Of a stretch of 64,000 bases of DNA, positions 36,365-46,446 are shown one piece after another. The DNA is from Acidovorax sp. NCPPB 3576 (GTDB lineage: Bacteria > Pseudomonadota > Gammaproteobacteria > Burkholderiales > Burkholderiaceae_C). Every line of letters starts with the position of its first letter. The stretch's first letter is position 1. Under the pieces are notes generated by a model that was not told where the DNA came from, did not search any database, and saw only the letters and a list, made by a program, of their open reading frames with translations. The stretch spans positions 1,120,501 to 1,184,500 of the forward strand of contig NZ_CP097267.1 in NCBI RefSeq assembly GCF_028473605.1. Reading direction: 5' to 3'. Made by a program: the position numbers and the translations under genes.

Positions 36365-37396
36365 TCACTTCCTGGGCAGGATGTTCAGCTCGGCCGCCGG
36401 CGGCAGGAAGCTGCCGTTCCACACCGTCTCGGCGTTCACGCGGGACTTGGTGGCGAAGGCGTCGGACACCTGCGAGGCCATCAGCGCCAGGCGCTGCGGC
36501 TTCGCCTGGCCGAAGCCTTCGGCCCGCGCATCGGCGCTGTTGACCACGGTGTCGATGGCCAGTTGCAGGCGGCGGGTTTCCAGGGCCACGTTCACGATGC
36601 CGTCGCGCTCCTTCACGGAGGCGATGGCGGCCGCCGGGTTGGCCATGACCTCTTTCGCGCCCCGGGTGAAGGCCTTGAGGAAGGCGCGGACCGCCTCGGG
36701 GTTCTCCTTGACCAGCTTGGGGCTGGCGATGATCACGTTGCCGTACAGCTTCACGCCGAAGTCGGCATAGGGCAGCACCACCACGTCGCTGGCCTTGGCG
36801 CCGCGCGCCTCCAGGTTCAGCAGCGAGGTGAAGGTGAAGCCGGTGATGGCGTCCACGTCGCCGCGCACCAGCATGGTCTCGCGCAGCGGCGGGTCCATGG
36901 CGGTCCACTGCACGTTGCCGATGCCGTTGGCCTTGGCGAAGATGGGGAAGGCGCGGCGGCCGGCGTCGAACACCGGGGCGCCCAGCTTCTTGCCGGCCAG
37001 GTCGGCGGGCTTGGCGATGCCGCTCTTCTTGAGCGCCATGACCGAGGCCGGCGTGTTGTTGTAGACCATCATCACGGCCACGGGCTTGTTCTGCGCGTCG
37101 GGGTTGTTGGCGTGGAATTCCATCACCGCGGCCAGGTCGGCGAAACCCATGTCGTAGGTGCCCGAGGCCACGCGCTGCACGGCGCCGCCGGAGCCGTTGC
37201 CCGCGTCCACCGTCACGTTCAGCCCGGCTTCCTTGAAGTAGCCCTTGGCGGTGGGCAGCAGGAAGAACGCGGCCGGCCCTTCGAAGCGCCAGTCCAGCTG
37301 GAACTTGATGGGCGTCGGGGTCTGGGCCTGCGCCACGGTGAATGCGCTGGCGGCGGCAAAGGCGGCAGCGGCTTTCAAAAGGGAACGTTTGTGCAT
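36365..37396 (-). CDS. ABC transporter substrate-binding protein, NMT1/THI5-like
   Basis: The 343-residue protein has a Sec signal peptide ([23 protein letters not shown]). The mature part opens with KFQLDWRFEGPAAFFLLPTAKGYFKEAGL, the hallmark of NMT1/THI5-like binding proteins, where this stretch binds pyrimidine-type or sulfonate ligands. The start at 37396 sits directly before the signal peptide. As the promoter-proximal gene of the importer, it defines substrate choice; a thiamine-pyrimidine precursor or nucleobase-derived compound is possible but not provable. A TTGTATAC motif lies about 98 bp upstream. Confidence 0.88.
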   Translation of the reverse strand: MHKRSLLKAAAAFAAASAFTVAQAQTPTPIKFQLDWRFEGPAAFFLLPTAKGYFKEAGLNVTVDAGNGSGGAVQRVASGTYDMGFADLAAVMEFHANNPDAQNKPVAVMMVYNNTPASVMALKKSGIAKPADLAGKKLGAPVFDAGRRAFPIFAKANGIGNVQWTAMDPPLRETMLVRGDVDAITGFTFTSLLNLEARGAKASDVVVLPYADFGVKLYGNVIIASPKLVKENPEAVRAFLKAFTRGAKEVMANPAAAIASVKERDGIVNVALETRRLQLAIDTVVNSADARAEGFGQAKPQRLALMASQVSDAFATKSRVNAETVWNGSFLPPAAELNILPRK

Positions 37397-37651
37397 GGAG
37401 GCTCCGGTCGTGGGGAGGGAGGCGCAAAGAGCGTGAATGCGTGCGGCTTCACGGGCGGTATGCCAGAGCGTCAGCAAAAACGATGCCTGCTTTGTATACG
37501 GTTCTGGCGGGCTCGAAGCCATTGTTCCCCAGCTTGGTGCGCCTGGAAGCGGGGATTTTCCCGGCTCGGTGCGCACGGCATGACGCGCCAATTGCCTAGC
37601 CGCTTATGCGTTTTCCGTCTATCGAAATGCGGGTTTTCCTCGGTTGGAGGG

Positions 37652-37713
37652 TTCGTTTTCCGGACGGGGGCTTCGGATCGCCCCGAAAAGGCCGGCGCGC
37701 CCGGGAACACGAT
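37652..37713 (+). promoter_or_regulatory. PIP-box promoter upstream of the split effector gene
   Basis: TTCGT (37652-37656), 15 bases, TTCGG (37672-37676), then 31 bases and CACGAT (37708-37713) as YANNNT. Both halves and both spacings match the HrpX/HrpB-type consensus. The -10 ends only 8 bp before the apparent ATG at 37722, so the transcript would be nearly leaderless, or translation begins further in. Confidence 0.78.
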
Positions 37714-37721
37714 GGCTCCCG

Positions 37722-39482
37722 ATGTCATTCTTCTCCAAACTCTCGAACCGCCTCGGTATTGCCCGTTTCAGCGTCGAAACGCCCACGAGCCAGAAGCAAA
37801 AGACCCCTTCGATCCCCAGCACCGCGGTGCGGCCGCTGGACGGCCCCAAGCGCCGGCATGCCGGCGCGGGGGCGACCCTGCCGCCGCGTGCCGCTGTGCC
37901 ATCGGCCCTGGCGGCCTCGGCCGCAGCGGCCAACGTCGGCGCTCCGTCGAGCACCGGGGGCGCCGCAAGCAATCAGCCCAGCCATGTCCTGATCGACCTC
38001 ATGGGGCAGGCGTCACCCGACTGTGCCGTGCTGACGAAGGAATTGTTCACACGGTCACCGGTCTTGTTTGCGGCGGCGGATCTCGCCATCGAACTGCGCG
38101 ACCTGGATTTGTCGCGCATGCCCCCGATTCCCGGGCTGCCGGGTGCGCCCACCGTGTTGCTGGCCCAGGCGCTGGCTGCGGCGACCGGTGGCGATGCCCG
38201 CCTCGCCAGGGCCGCGCTCGAAGAGCTGCAAGGGCTCGATCCGCAGCAGGACATCGTCACGGCCTGGCGGCAGCGGGCCGGCGGGCCCGAGGACGACGCT
38301 TCGGTGGACGGCGAATCGGTCTATCACACGCCCAGGACTTCGGCGTACTACACGCCCGATGGCTCGGTGGAGGGCGACCAGGACCGGTCGCCGCCGGCCT
38401 CGCCGCGGCGCTCCATGGAGGGCGGGCCGAGCGACGCTTCGGTGGCGGCACGGCGGGCGGCCTGGCAGGTGGCCGCGGCCCTGGCCGGCACGCCCACCGG
38501 CATGGACGTGCTGCAGGCCGTCGTGGCCCGCCCCGTGGATGCGGCGCATCGCGAGGACTTCGCCCTGCTGCTCAAGGCGGCGACCGGCATGCCGGCCAGG
38601 CACGCGGAGCGGGGCGACCCGGCTGCGATCCTTGCCAGCTCGGCGGCCCTCGGTACGCTGACTGGCGAGGCCGTCGCCTGCACTGCCGCACGCATGGCAG
38701 GCGAGGTGGATGCGGCCCGGTTACACCAGGGCTCCATGACCTCCGCGCGCAATGACCTGTTCGAGAGGGGGCCGGGAACAGAATTCGCGGCTTTGAATGC
38801 GCGCCTGATGAAGACCGGGCGCTGGATCGAGCGCGCCACGCCGGAGCGCGGGCGCCTGCTGCGCAACCCGATCTTCGGCAAGTCGCCTTTCCGGGCCTTG
38901 CGGCACGGCACGCAGAACGTGGAGCGCGGCCCGGCCATCGCGCGCCACCGGGCGGCACGCGAAGCGGCACTGCGCGAAGCGGCGGTTGCCTTGAAGGAGC
39001 AACTGATCGCCATGGCGCCGTTCACCCGTTCGCCCGGGTCCGGGCAGGTCTCGGACGGCCTGCTGCGGGCGGCCGTGCTGGCGCATTGCCTGGAGACGCC
39101 CGCGCCTCGTCCGCTGGAGCGGGCCGGCTTCGATGCGGACGCCTGCGCCGACATCGCCGACCGCCTGGCGAACCTGCTGACCCCCGCCCCCGCGCCGGGC
39201 CTGCAGCGGCAACTGGCGCAGATGCCGCAGTTGAAGGCCCTGACCGACCTGCGCCTGGATGCGAAGCTCATGGGCGAATGGCTGGCGGCTGCCCGCACGG
39301 CGGAGGGCGGGCCTGCATTGCCGGGGGCGCGAGAAGCGGGGAGGGGCAAGGGGTGCAAGGGGCGCAGGAAGTGCCCTGGGTGCAGACCGTCTCCGCCGCG
39401 CTGGCCCGGGCCGAGGAAGAGGCCGTCGGCCGCGACACCCGGGTGCCGGTGGTCACGCGCGAGACCGTGCGTTCGGCCCTGA
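37722..39482 (+). CDS. Candidate large type III effector, 5' part (frameshifted gene)
   Basis: This frame is 586 codons long, but real coding appears to stop around 39300-39350, where codon pattern and composition change; the final 45 residues (RGKGCKGRRKCPGCRPSPPRW) look like out-of-frame translation. The N-terminus MSFFSKLSNRLGIARFSVETPTSQKQKTPS is Ser/Thr/Gln-rich with no signal peptide, like type III secreted proteins. The middle contains helical Ala-rich blocks and a low-complexity acidic/Ser stretch (DDASVDGESVYHTPRTSAYYTPDGSVEGD). A perfect PIP box precedes it. The protein would continue in the frame beginning near 39353, giving about 1,040 residues. I do not recognise the family; AWR/RipA-like and AvrE-like effectors have comparable size. 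Confidence 0.68.
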   Translation: MSFFSKLSNRLGIARFSVETPTSQKQKTPSIPSTAVRPLDGPKRRHAGAGATLPPRAAVPSALAASAAAANVGAPSSTGGAASNQPSHVLIDLMGQASPDCAVLTKELFTRSPVLFAAADLAIELRDLDLSRMPPIPGLPGAPTVLLAQALAAATGGDARLARAALEELQGLDPQQDIVTAWRQRAGGPEDDASVDGESVYHTPRTSAYYTPDGSVEGDQDRSPPASPRRSMEGGPSDASVAARRAAWQVAAALAGTPTGMDVLQAVVARPVDAAHREDFALLLKAATGMPARHAERGDPAAILASSAALGTLTGEAVACTAARMAGEVDAARLHQGSMTSARNDLFERGPGTEFAALNARLMKTGRWIERATPERGRLLRNPIFGKSPFRALRHGTQNVERGPAIARHRAAREAALREAAVALKEQLIAMAPFTRSPGSGQVSDGLLRAAVLAHCLETPAPRPLERAGFDADACADIADRLANLLTPAPAPGLQRQLAQMPQLKALTDLRLDAKLMGEWLAAARTAEGGPALPGAREAGRGKGCKGRRKCPGCRPSPPRWPGPRKRPSAATPGCRWSRARPCVRP

Positions 39483-40831
39483 AAGACATCATCGCCAACA
39501 TCGAGGGCTCGTCGCGGCTGCGGCTGAGCAGCGGCGGGCTCGTTGGGGTGGGGCTGCGGCAGATCACGTCGTCGATCAGCGCGGTGGCGAGCGCCTTCTT
39601 CCTGCGCGGGCGGGTGGATGGGCGGGCGCAGCGCGGCCGGCAAGCCATTTTCGAGATCGCCATGCCGCCCTATGACATGGAGCTGGTGCTGGGGTCGCAA
39701 CGCCAGGTGTCCAAGCAGATCGGGCTGGGCGCCTTCGTCGGGCCGGACATCGGCGTGGCCAAGGCGGGGGTCAATGTCGATACGCTGCTCTACGGCAAGG
39801 AGGAGGCCGAGATCCAGGGCATCTCCCTGCGCCTGCCGCGCATCGGCCGGCCGGTGGCGGAACTGCGGGCCGAATTCTCCGCGCTGGTGGACGCTCTGAT
39901 CGACGGTAGCGAGGGCGGGCCGCAGGCGGATGACCCCACCCCGCTGCTGCAGCGTTTGATGCAGGACTTTCCCGGGCTGACGATCAATCGCATCGGCCAT
40001 GCCGGCGACGGGCGGCGCCGGCATGGCGCGGGGGTGGACCTGATGGGATCGATCGGTCAGTTGGGGGTCAAGGCCAGCGCCGGTGTCGGCGGCTTCGTCG
40101 AAGCCCAGCGCAATGTGACCAAGCACTACGCCGATGCCACCGGGCGCATGCGCGTGGAGCGGTCGATCCATGGCCATGCCGCGCGGGTCGGTGCGGGGGT
40201 GAAGGTGTCGGTCGGGCCGTCCACCAGTGTGGCGTCCAGCACCTCGTTTTCCGGCGGGGTCGACATGTCGCTCGCGACGGCGCAGTTCGGCGTGAGCGCG
40301 GAACACATTCTGTCCGGCGTGTTCGACCGGCGGGAAGCGGTGTACGAAGACGGCCGCCTGCATCCCCTGTCGTTCGTCGAGACGGAATACCAGACGGTCG
40401 ATGCCTTCATGCAGGCGGTGCAGCCTCACTTGGGTGAATGGGTGGACGCGGGCGCCAACCCCGAACGTTTGCAGGGCCTGCTGGACGACATTCGCGACCA
40501 CGCGGCACCCACCCACAGCTACGCGGCGCGCTACATCGTGACGGCCGAGGCCCGGGCCCAGGACGATGCCTACCGCTCAGCGATGCAGCTGTGCGCGCAG
40601 CACCCGAGCGGCCTGCCGCAGGTCGTCTCCGCGCTGGCGGGAACGATCGAATCGAAATGGAAGGACCCCGCATCGGTGCAGCCCTATTCGCTGCGCTCGT
40701 ACGAGCGCAAATCGGTGCAGCAGACCCAGGGCGTCGATGTGGTGGTGCAACTGGCGAGCCTGGAGGCAGCGGAGGCATCGCACATCGACAACCGCCTGGA
40801 TGTGCCGGCGCAAAGGCCGCGCCGGGCTTGA
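39353..40831 (+). CDS. Candidate large type III effector, 3' part (frameshifted gene)
   Basis: The frame is open from well before 39353 and continues the protein of the preceding entry after a -1 shift, consistent with loss of one base in a G-rich stretch (39322-39353). The GTG at 39353 is only a placeholder start. The segment of about 490 residues is beta-rich: SSRLRLSSGGLVGVGLRQITSSISAVASAFF, QVSKQIGLGAFVGPDIGVAKAGVNVDTLLYG and GISLRLPRIGRPVAELRAEF, then alternating Gly/Ser strands (RVGAGVKVSVGPSTSVASSTSFSGGVDMSLA) that could form a barrel or autotransporter-like sheet. No stop interrupts it. Whether the gene is dead, phase-variable or mis-sequenced cannot be decided from one sequence. Confidence 0.65.
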   Translation: MQGAQEVPWVQTVSAALARAEEEAVGRDTRVPVVTRETVRSALKDIIANIEGSSRLRLSSGGLVGVGLRQITSSISAVASAFFLRGRVDGRAQRGRQAIFEIAMPPYDMELVLGSQRQVSKQIGLGAFVGPDIGVAKAGVNVDTLLYGKEEAEIQGISLRLPRIGRPVAELRAEFSALVDALIDGSEGGPQADDPTPLLQRLMQDFPGLTINRIGHAGDGRRRHGAGVDLMGSIGQLGVKASAGVGGFVEAQRNVTKHYADATGRMRVERSIHGHAARVGAGVKVSVGPSTSVASSTSFSGGVDMSLATAQFGVSAEHILSGVFDRREAVYEDGRLHPLSFVETEYQTVDAFMQAVQPHLGEWVDAGANPERLQGLLDDIRDHAAPTHSYAARYIVTAEARAQDDAYRSAMQLCAQHPSGLPQVVSALAGTIESKWKDPASVQPYSLRSYERKSVQQTQGVDVVVQLASLEAAEASHIDNRLDVPAQRPRRA

Positions 40832-40932
40832 ACCCGCGGAGCGTTGACTCACCCCGCACCACCGCCCACTCTTTCCGACGCTAGAGCCTGCGCGGGGCGG
40901 GAGGCGCCAAGCCGGCGCCCCCGGTTTCCGGA

Positions 40933-43233
40933 TCAGCGCGCCTTGGCCGCTGCCGCGTTCGCCGCCGCCAGGGCCGTCATGTTGACCACGCGGCGCACGG
41001 TGGACGAGGGGGTCAGCACGTGGGCCGAAGCCGCCGCACCCAGCAGGATCGGGCCGATGGTCGTGCCGTGGCTGCCGGTGGTCTTGAGCACGTTGAACAA
41101 GATGTTCGCCGCGTCGAGGTTGGGGCAGATCAGCACGTTGGCCGAGCCCGACAGCGTGCTGTCCAGCAGCGCGTTGTGGCGCACTTTCTCCGACAGGGCG
41201 GAGTCGCCATGCAGCTCGCCGTCGCATTCGATGTGGGGCGCGGCCTTCACGAACAGGTCGCGTGCCGCGCGCATCTTGAGGGCCGAGGGGCGCGTGGACG
41301 AGCCGTAGTTGGAGTGCGACAGGAACGCCACCTTGGGCGGCAGTCCGAAGCGCTGCACTTCCTCGGCCGCCATCAGTGCGATCGCCGCCAGTTGCTCGGC
41401 ATCGGGTGCTTCGTTGATGTACGTGTCGGCGATGAACAGCGTGTGCTGGTCCAGCGTGAGCGCGTTCACCGTGGCGAAGCCCGGCGCGCCGTCTTTCAGG
41501 CCGATCACCTGGCGCACATGCTCCAGGTGGTGGTCGAAGCGGCCCACCAGGCCGCACAGCAGCGCATCGGCGTCGCCCAGGTGCACCATGAGCGCGCCGA
41601 TCAGCGTGTTGGAGCGGCGCACCGCGGCCTTGGCGGCCTCGGGCGTGATGCCGTCGCGGCCCATGAGCTGGTGGTAGGCCTCCCAGTACTGGCGAAAGCG
41701 CGGATCGTCCTCGGGGTTGCAGATCTCCACGTCCTTGCCCGGCTGCAGGCGCAGGCCGGCCTTGGCGATGCGCGTGGCGATCACGGCGGGGCGGCCGATC
41801 AGGATCGGGCGCGCCAGGCCTTCATCGACCGCCACCTGCGCCGCGCGCAGCACGCGGTCGTCCTCGCCCTCGGCATAGGCCACGCGCTGAGGTGCGGCCT
41901 TGGCGGCGGTGAAGACCGGGCGCATGAACATGCTGGTCTGATAGACGAAGCGGGTGAGGCTTTCGCGGTAGGCCGCGTAGTCCTGGATGGGCCGCGTGGC
42001 CACGCCCGAGGCCTCGGCCGCCTTGGCCACGGCCGGGGCGATGCGCAGGATCAGGCGCACGTCGAACGGCGTGGGAATGAGGTAGTCGGGGCCGAACGAC
42101 AGCTCCTGTCCCGCATAGGCGGCGGCCACCTCGTCGCTCATCTCGGCCTTGGCGAGGTCGGCGATCTCTCGCACGCAGGCCAGCTTCATCTCCTGCGTGA
42201 TCTTGGTCGCGCCGCAGTCGAGCGCGCCGCGGAAGATGTACGGAAAGCACAGCACGTTGTTGACCTGGTTCGGGTAGTCCGAACGGCCCGTGGCGATGAT
42301 GCAATCCGGGCGCACGGCCTTGGCCAGCTCGGGGCGGATCTCGGGCTCGGGGTTGGCCAGCGCCAGGATGATCGGTTGGTCGGCCATGGTCTTGACCATT
42401 TCGGCCGTCAACACGCCGGGGGCCGAGCAGCCCAGGAACACGTCGGCGCCGTTGACCACGTCGGCCAGGGTGCGGGCCTCGGTCTTTTGCGCGTAGCGGA
42501 CCTTGGATTCGTCGAGGTTGGTGCGGCCGTCGTGGATCACGCCCTTGGAATCGACCACGAAGATGTGTTCGCGCTTGACCCCCAGGCCCACCATCACGTC
42601 CAGGCAGGCGATGGCCGCGGCGCCTGCGCCCGACACCGCCACCTTGACCGCGCCGATCTCCTTGCCCACCAGCTCCAGGCCGTTGAGCAGCGCGGCGCTG
42701 GAGATGATGGCCGTGCCATGCTGGTCATCGTGGAACACCGGAATGTTCAGGCGCTTGGAGAGTTCGCGCTCGATGTAGAAGCACTCGGGCGCCTTGATGT
42801 CTTCCAGGTTGATGCCGCCCAGCGTGGGTTCCAGCGACGCGATGATCTCCACCAGCTTGTCGGGATCGCGCTCGGCCAGCTCGATGTCGAACACGTCCAC
42901 GCCTGCGAACTTCTTGAACAGGCAGCCCTTGCCCTCCATCACCGGCTTGCTGGCCAGCGGGCCGATGTCCCCCAGGCCCAGCACGGCCGTGCCGTTGGTG
43001 ATCACGCCCACCAGGTTGCCGCGCGCCGTGTAGTCGAACGCCAGCGACGGATCGGCCTCGATGTCCAGGCACGGATAGGCCACGCCCGGCGAATAGGCCA
43101 GCGACAGGTCGCGCTGGTTGGACAGCGGCTTGGTCGGCGTGACCGAAATCTTGCCGCGGCTGGGGTTGCGGTGGTATTCGAGCGCGGCTTCGCGCAGGGC
43201 CTGCTCGGCAGCGGACAGTGTGTGTTGTGTCAT
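40933..43233 (-). CDS. maeB: NADP-dependent malic enzyme with phosphotransacetylase-like domain
   Basis: The 766-residue protein fuses a malic enzyme (about 1-430; [48 protein letters not shown], and [19 protein letters not shown] for NADP binding) with a C-terminal phosphotransacetylase-like domain that in MaeB regulates activity by acetyl-CoA. It decarboxylates malate to pyruvate. The start [21 protein letters not shown] at 43233 is the conventional one. It fits the dicarboxylate-using physiology suggested by dctA 6 kb away. It is not in an obvious operon. Confidence 0.95.
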   Translation of the reverse strand: MTQHTLSAAEQALREAALEYHRNPSRGKISVTPTKPLSNQRDLSLAYSPGVAYPCLDIEADPSLAFDYTARGNLVGVITNGTAVLGLGDIGPLASKPVMEGKGCLFKKFAGVDVFDIELAERDPDKLVEIIASLEPTLGGINLEDIKAPECFYIERELSKRLNIPVFHDDQHGTAIISSAALLNGLELVGKEIGAVKVAVSGAGAAAIACLDVMVGLGVKREHIFVVDSKGVIHDGRTNLDESKVRYAQKTEARTLADVVNGADVFLGCSAPGVLTAEMVKTMADQPIILALANPEPEIRPELAKAVRPDCIIATGRSDYPNQVNNVLCFPYIFRGALDCGATKITQEMKLACVREIADLAKAEMSDEVAAAYAGQELSFGPDYLIPTPFDVRLILRIAPAVAKAAEASGVATRPIQDYAAYRESLTRFVYQTSMFMRPVFTAAKAAPQRVAYAEGEDDRVLRAAQVAVDEGLARPILIGRPAVIATRIAKAGLRLQPGKDVEICNPEDDPRFRQYWEAYHQLMGRDGITPEAAKAAVRRSNTLIGALMVHLGDADALLCGLVGRFDHHLEHVRQVIGLKDGAPGFATVNALTLDQHTLFIADTYINEAPDAEQLAAIALMAAEEVQRFGLPPKVAFLSHSNYGSSTRPSALKMRAARDLFVKAAPHIECDGELHGDSALSEKVRHNALLDSTLSGSANVLICPNLDAANILFNVLKTTGSHGTTIGPILLGAAASAHVLTPSSTVRRVVNMTALAAANAAAAKAR

Positions 43234-43391
43234 GGATGGAGATCCTAGGGAGAAATGCGCAGGGAGCTTACTCCAAGCGGGGCGCGGAAATCCCACCGGC
43301 CAATGCGGATTGCGCATGGCGTGCAACGGGTTCGCAGAGGCCCGCGCGATGACTTTGGCGGGCTGCGGTCACCGAGGGCGCGGGGCCTGGA

Positions 43392-43421
43392 GGCGGGCCC
43401 CATCGGCCAACGGGGCCCGCC
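43392..43421 (-). terminator. GC-rich hairpin downstream of the first chemoreceptor gene
   Basis: Perfect 10-bp arms GGCGGGCCCC and GGGGCCCGCC around a 10-nt loop, about 75 bp after the chemoreceptor stop on the minus strand and upstream of maeB. There is no T-run, so it is a weak or Rho-assisted terminator at best. Confidence 0.5.
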
Positions 43422-43498
43422 TTCATGCTGCGATGGCGCCGCGATCGCACGGGCATCGTGCGGGCATCACGCCGCCATCACGCCGATATTGCACGGCT

Positions 43499-45262
43499 TC
43501 AGAAGCTTTCCCACTCCTCCTGGCTGACTTTCGGGGGGAGTGCGCGTGGCGAGACCCGTGCCGGGGCGGGCCGTGCCGCCGGTTTGGCGTGGGCGATGGA
43601 GCGGGCCGGCTGGCTGCGCTGCAAGGGCGCCCCGCGCGGGCGCAGGAGCGGGGCAGTTGCCGTGGCCGCAGCCGGCGGTGCCGACGGCAGGGGCGCGGCG
43701 TCGTCGAGCTTGAAGACGCCCACGGCGGTGACCAGCTGCTTGACCTGCTGGTTGAGGCTGTCGGCCGCCGCTGCGGACTCTTCCACCAGGGCCGCGTTCT
43801 GTTGCGTGACCTGGTCGAGCTGCATCACGGCCTCGTTGATCTGGGTGATGCCCAAGGTCTGCTCCTGGGTCGCCGACGTGATCTCCTGGATCAGGTGGCT
43901 GACGCGCTGGACCTGCCCGACGATGTCCTCCATGGAGGTGCCCGCCGCATTGACGAGCTGGCTTCCGTTGGCTACCTTGTCCACGCTGTCGTTGATGAGC
44001 GTCTTGATCTCCTTGGCGGCTTCGGCGCTCTTTTGGGCGAGGCTGCGGACCTCGCTGGCCACCACCGCGAAACCGCGGCCTTGCTCGCCTGCCCGGGCCG
44101 CTTCGACGGCGGCATTCAGGGCCAGGATGTTAGTCTGGAACGCGATGCCGTCGATGACGCCGATGATGTCGGCGATCCGCTGCGACGAGGTGTTGATCTC
44201 CCCCATCATCGACACGACCTGCCCGACCACTTCGCCGCCCTTCTGTGCGGCCTGGCTGGCGGACTGGGCCAGTTGCGCGGCCTGCTTGGCGGTGTCCGCG
44301 CTGCTCATCACCGTGCTGGTCAGCTCCTCCATGGAGGCGGCGGTCTCCTCCAGGTTGCTGGCCTGCTCTTCGGTGCGCTGCGACAGGTCGGCGTTGCCGG
44401 TGGCGATCTGGGTCGCGCCCACGGCGATGTTGCCGCTGCTGGAGCGGACCGTGCCGACCACATCCCGCAGCGAGGTTTGCATGGTCTGCATGGCATGCAC
44501 GACGCTCCCCGGCCTGGCATGGGATGCATCGATCGGGAAGGTCAGGTCTCCCTGTGCGATGGCGCCGGCCACCAAGGCGACATCTGCCGGCTCGCCACCC
44601 AGTTGGCGGGTGAGCCCCCGCGTGAGCAGGACGCCGATAAGAATGCCCAGGACCACGCCGCCGACCGTGAGGCTGACGAGGATGAGGCGCACCTGGAGGT
44701 AGATTTCCGTCGTCTTGTCATTCAGGGCCTTGGCATTGCTGCGCTTGCGCTCGACGATCTGCCCCAGCAGGTCGTCGGCTTTGTCGGCGAGCAGCCTGAC
44801 TTCGTTGACTCTGACCACCGAGGCGCGCGTGTTCGACAGCTCTTCCGTCTGCAGCAGCGCGAGGACGGATTGAATGCCATCGTCGTAGGCCTTGGCGACT
44901 TTCTGGCTCTCGGCCACCAGGGCCTTGCCCTGCTCCGTCATGGAGAAGTTGTCGGTCTTGTTCAGTGATTCGTGCATCGCCTTCAGGCGGGCCTGCACCG
45001 ATGCCGTATGGATGCGCCGCTCCTCCTGCGTCGAGGCGAGCAAGGCATTGCGAATCGCCCGGCCTGCAGCGATGAGCTGGATATTGGCGTCCGCCGCATG
45101 GGACAGGCCGATCACCTCGCGCTCATACATCAGATCGGCCAGATCATTGATTTCGCTGGAGCGCAGAACGCCCACCGTACCGATCAACGCGCCAATCGCC
45201 GCGACTGCCAGAAAGCCAGCGATCAGCTTGGTGCCAACCTTCATTCGTTTAAACCATTCCAT
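43499..45262 (-). CDS. Methyl-accepting chemotaxis protein with 4-helix-bundle sensor
   Basis: A 587-residue chemoreceptor: first membrane helix (about 10-32), a periplasmic helical sensor of about 160 residues (4HB type, rich in Ala/Leu/Lys), second membrane helix near 190-212, HAMP, and a signalling domain with the conserved tip [20 protein letters not shown] and [27 protein letters not shown]. The last residues EEWESF form a C-terminal W-x-x-F pentapeptide used to tether CheR/CheB. The ligand is unknown. The start at [13 protein letters not shown] (45262) is the family norm. Confidence 0.93.
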   Translation of the reverse strand: MEWFKRMKVGTKLIAGFLAVAAIGALIGTVGVLRSSEINDLADLMYEREVIGLSHAADANIQLIAAGRAIRNALLASTQEERRIHTASVQARLKAMHESLNKTDNFSMTEQGKALVAESQKVAKAYDDGIQSVLALLQTEELSNTRASVVRVNEVRLLADKADDLLGQIVERKRSNAKALNDKTTEIYLQVRLILVSLTVGGVVLGILIGVLLTRGLTRQLGGEPADVALVAGAIAQGDLTFPIDASHARPGSVVHAMQTMQTSLRDVVGTVRSSSGNIAVGATQIATGNADLSQRTEEQASNLEETAASMEELTSTVMSSADTAKQAAQLAQSASQAAQKGGEVVGQVVSMMGEINTSSQRIADIIGVIDGIAFQTNILALNAAVEAARAGEQGRGFAVVASEVRSLAQKSAEAAKEIKTLINDSVDKVANGSQLVNAAGTSMEDIVGQVQRVSHLIQEITSATQEQTLGITQINEAVMQLDQVTQQNAALVEESAAAADSLNQQVKQLVTAVGVFKLDDAAPLPSAPPAAATATAPLLRPRGAPLQRSQPARSIAHAKPAARPAPARVSPRALPPKVSQEEWESF

Positions 45263-45659
45263 TTTCGGGTCCGTTTGGATTGTCAAAAACCAGCGGTGGC
45301 GCTGGCGACGCATTGGATTTCCGCAGGAATGGCCCATGCCTCGTGGGCACTGGGTGGAGGCGCTGATTCACGAAACGCGTGCGTTGATGCGTCTCATGGG
45401 AGCAAGGTGGAGAGCCGTTTTTGTCTTTTCTAGTTGTTCAAGCCGATGGCAAAGCCTTGCAGGAAACATCGCTTCACCATGCCCATCCCTGTGTAACCAA
45501 TAGTTTCAAATCCTAGCAGAAATGAAACCGAATGGTGTCATTTATGGCGATGCATGTCAGCATGGAACAACAAAGGGAAGTGGTTGAAACCCTAGGCAGC
45601 CGCTCCCAGGGTGCGGGAACGGCGCAGCGGCTTCGGCCGCGGTGGCTGGCGGCGGGCTT
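45263..45659. other. Intergenic region between a chemoreceptor and a TetR gene
   Basis: About 400 bp upstream of the chemoreceptor and downstream of the TetR gene. GC content falls between 45420 and 45560. I looked for a sigma-28 type promoter and found no convincing match, and saw no clear small gene. Confidence 0.5.
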
Positions 45660-46313
45660 TCAGGCGGTGCGGCAGCCTGCCAGGAACACCGACACGGCCC
45701 TGTCCATGAAATGCGCCTGTTCCTCGGGCGATCCCGGATGCATCGCCAAAGACGCGAGGTTATGCGCGGGCGACGAGATCAAGGTGCAAAACACCTTGGT
45801 CTTGGTGGGCAGGTCATCCACTACCAGGGCTTCGCTGGCGAACAGGGCGGCCAAAAGCCGTCCCAGGAGCGCCAGGTACTGCTCGATCAACCCGTGGACC
45901 AGCGGGGCCAGCTCCGGGTGGAGCGCGATGCCGTGGATGGCGAACCGGAGCCAGTTCTGCATGCCCGGGTGCAGCAGCGTGGCATTCATTTCCATGCCGA
46001 TCCGCACCAGCTTTTCCTGCAGGGAGAGGCCGGGCGAGAACTGGAAATCCAGCTGCAATGCCGGCAGTGCGGCGGTCGCCAGCACTTCGCGCAGCAGGTT
46101 TTCCTTCGACTCGAATCGGGTGTAGATGGTGCGTTTCGTCACGCCTGCCGCGGTGGCGATGGCTTCCATGCTGATGCCCGCGTAGCCTTGCTCCAGCAGC
46201 AGCGCGGATGCCACATCGACAATGATCTGGCGCAGATCCTGCGCGCGCTGCGCGCTGGGACGTCCGCGGGGAGAGCGGCCACCTGAGTTCGCACGACCTT
46301 CAGTTGGGGGCAT
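45660..46313 (-). CDS. TetR-family transcriptional regulator
   Basis: A 217-residue TetR repressor. The helix-turn-helix lies at about residues 28-72 (IIVDVASALLLEQGYAGISMEAIATAAGVTKRTIYTRFESKENLL). The first 25 residues are a basic, Gly/Arg-rich lead. The C-terminal domain carries a Trp-rich strand (MQNWLRFAIHGIALHPEL). No adjacent divergent target gene exists, so its regulon cannot be inferred. Confidence 0.85.
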   Translation of the reverse strand: MPPTEGRANSGGRSPRGRPSAQRAQDLRQIIVDVASALLLEQGYAGISMEAIATAAGVTKRTIYTRFESKENLLREVLATAALPALQLDFQFSPGLSLQEKLVRIGMEMNATLLHPGMQNWLRFAIHGIALHPELAPLVHGLIEQYLALLGRLLAALFASEALVVDDLPTKTKVFCTLISSPAHNLASLAMHPGSPEEQAHFMDRAVSVFLAGCRTA

Positions 46314-46446
46314 GGTGGCTGGTCGTGTGTCTGTCGCTGTGGGGCACGAATGCTACCCCCGCGCTGCCCGCGCCACCTGGGGGATTGCCTCTAAACGGAA
46401 CCGAAGGCGAGACGGGGGCGTAGCCGATGCCTCTGCGCCGTGCGGA

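Noticed and set aside
39086..39352. Extension of the 3' effector frame upstream to 39086
   Set aside because: The translation there is Arg/Ala/Gly/Pro-rich and out of phase with the coding pattern of the other frame, so it is a shadow before the shift point.
43446..43462. CGCACG/CGTGCG hairpin near the chemoreceptor stop
   Set aside because: Short arms in very GC-rich DNA, no T-run; not distinguishable from chance.
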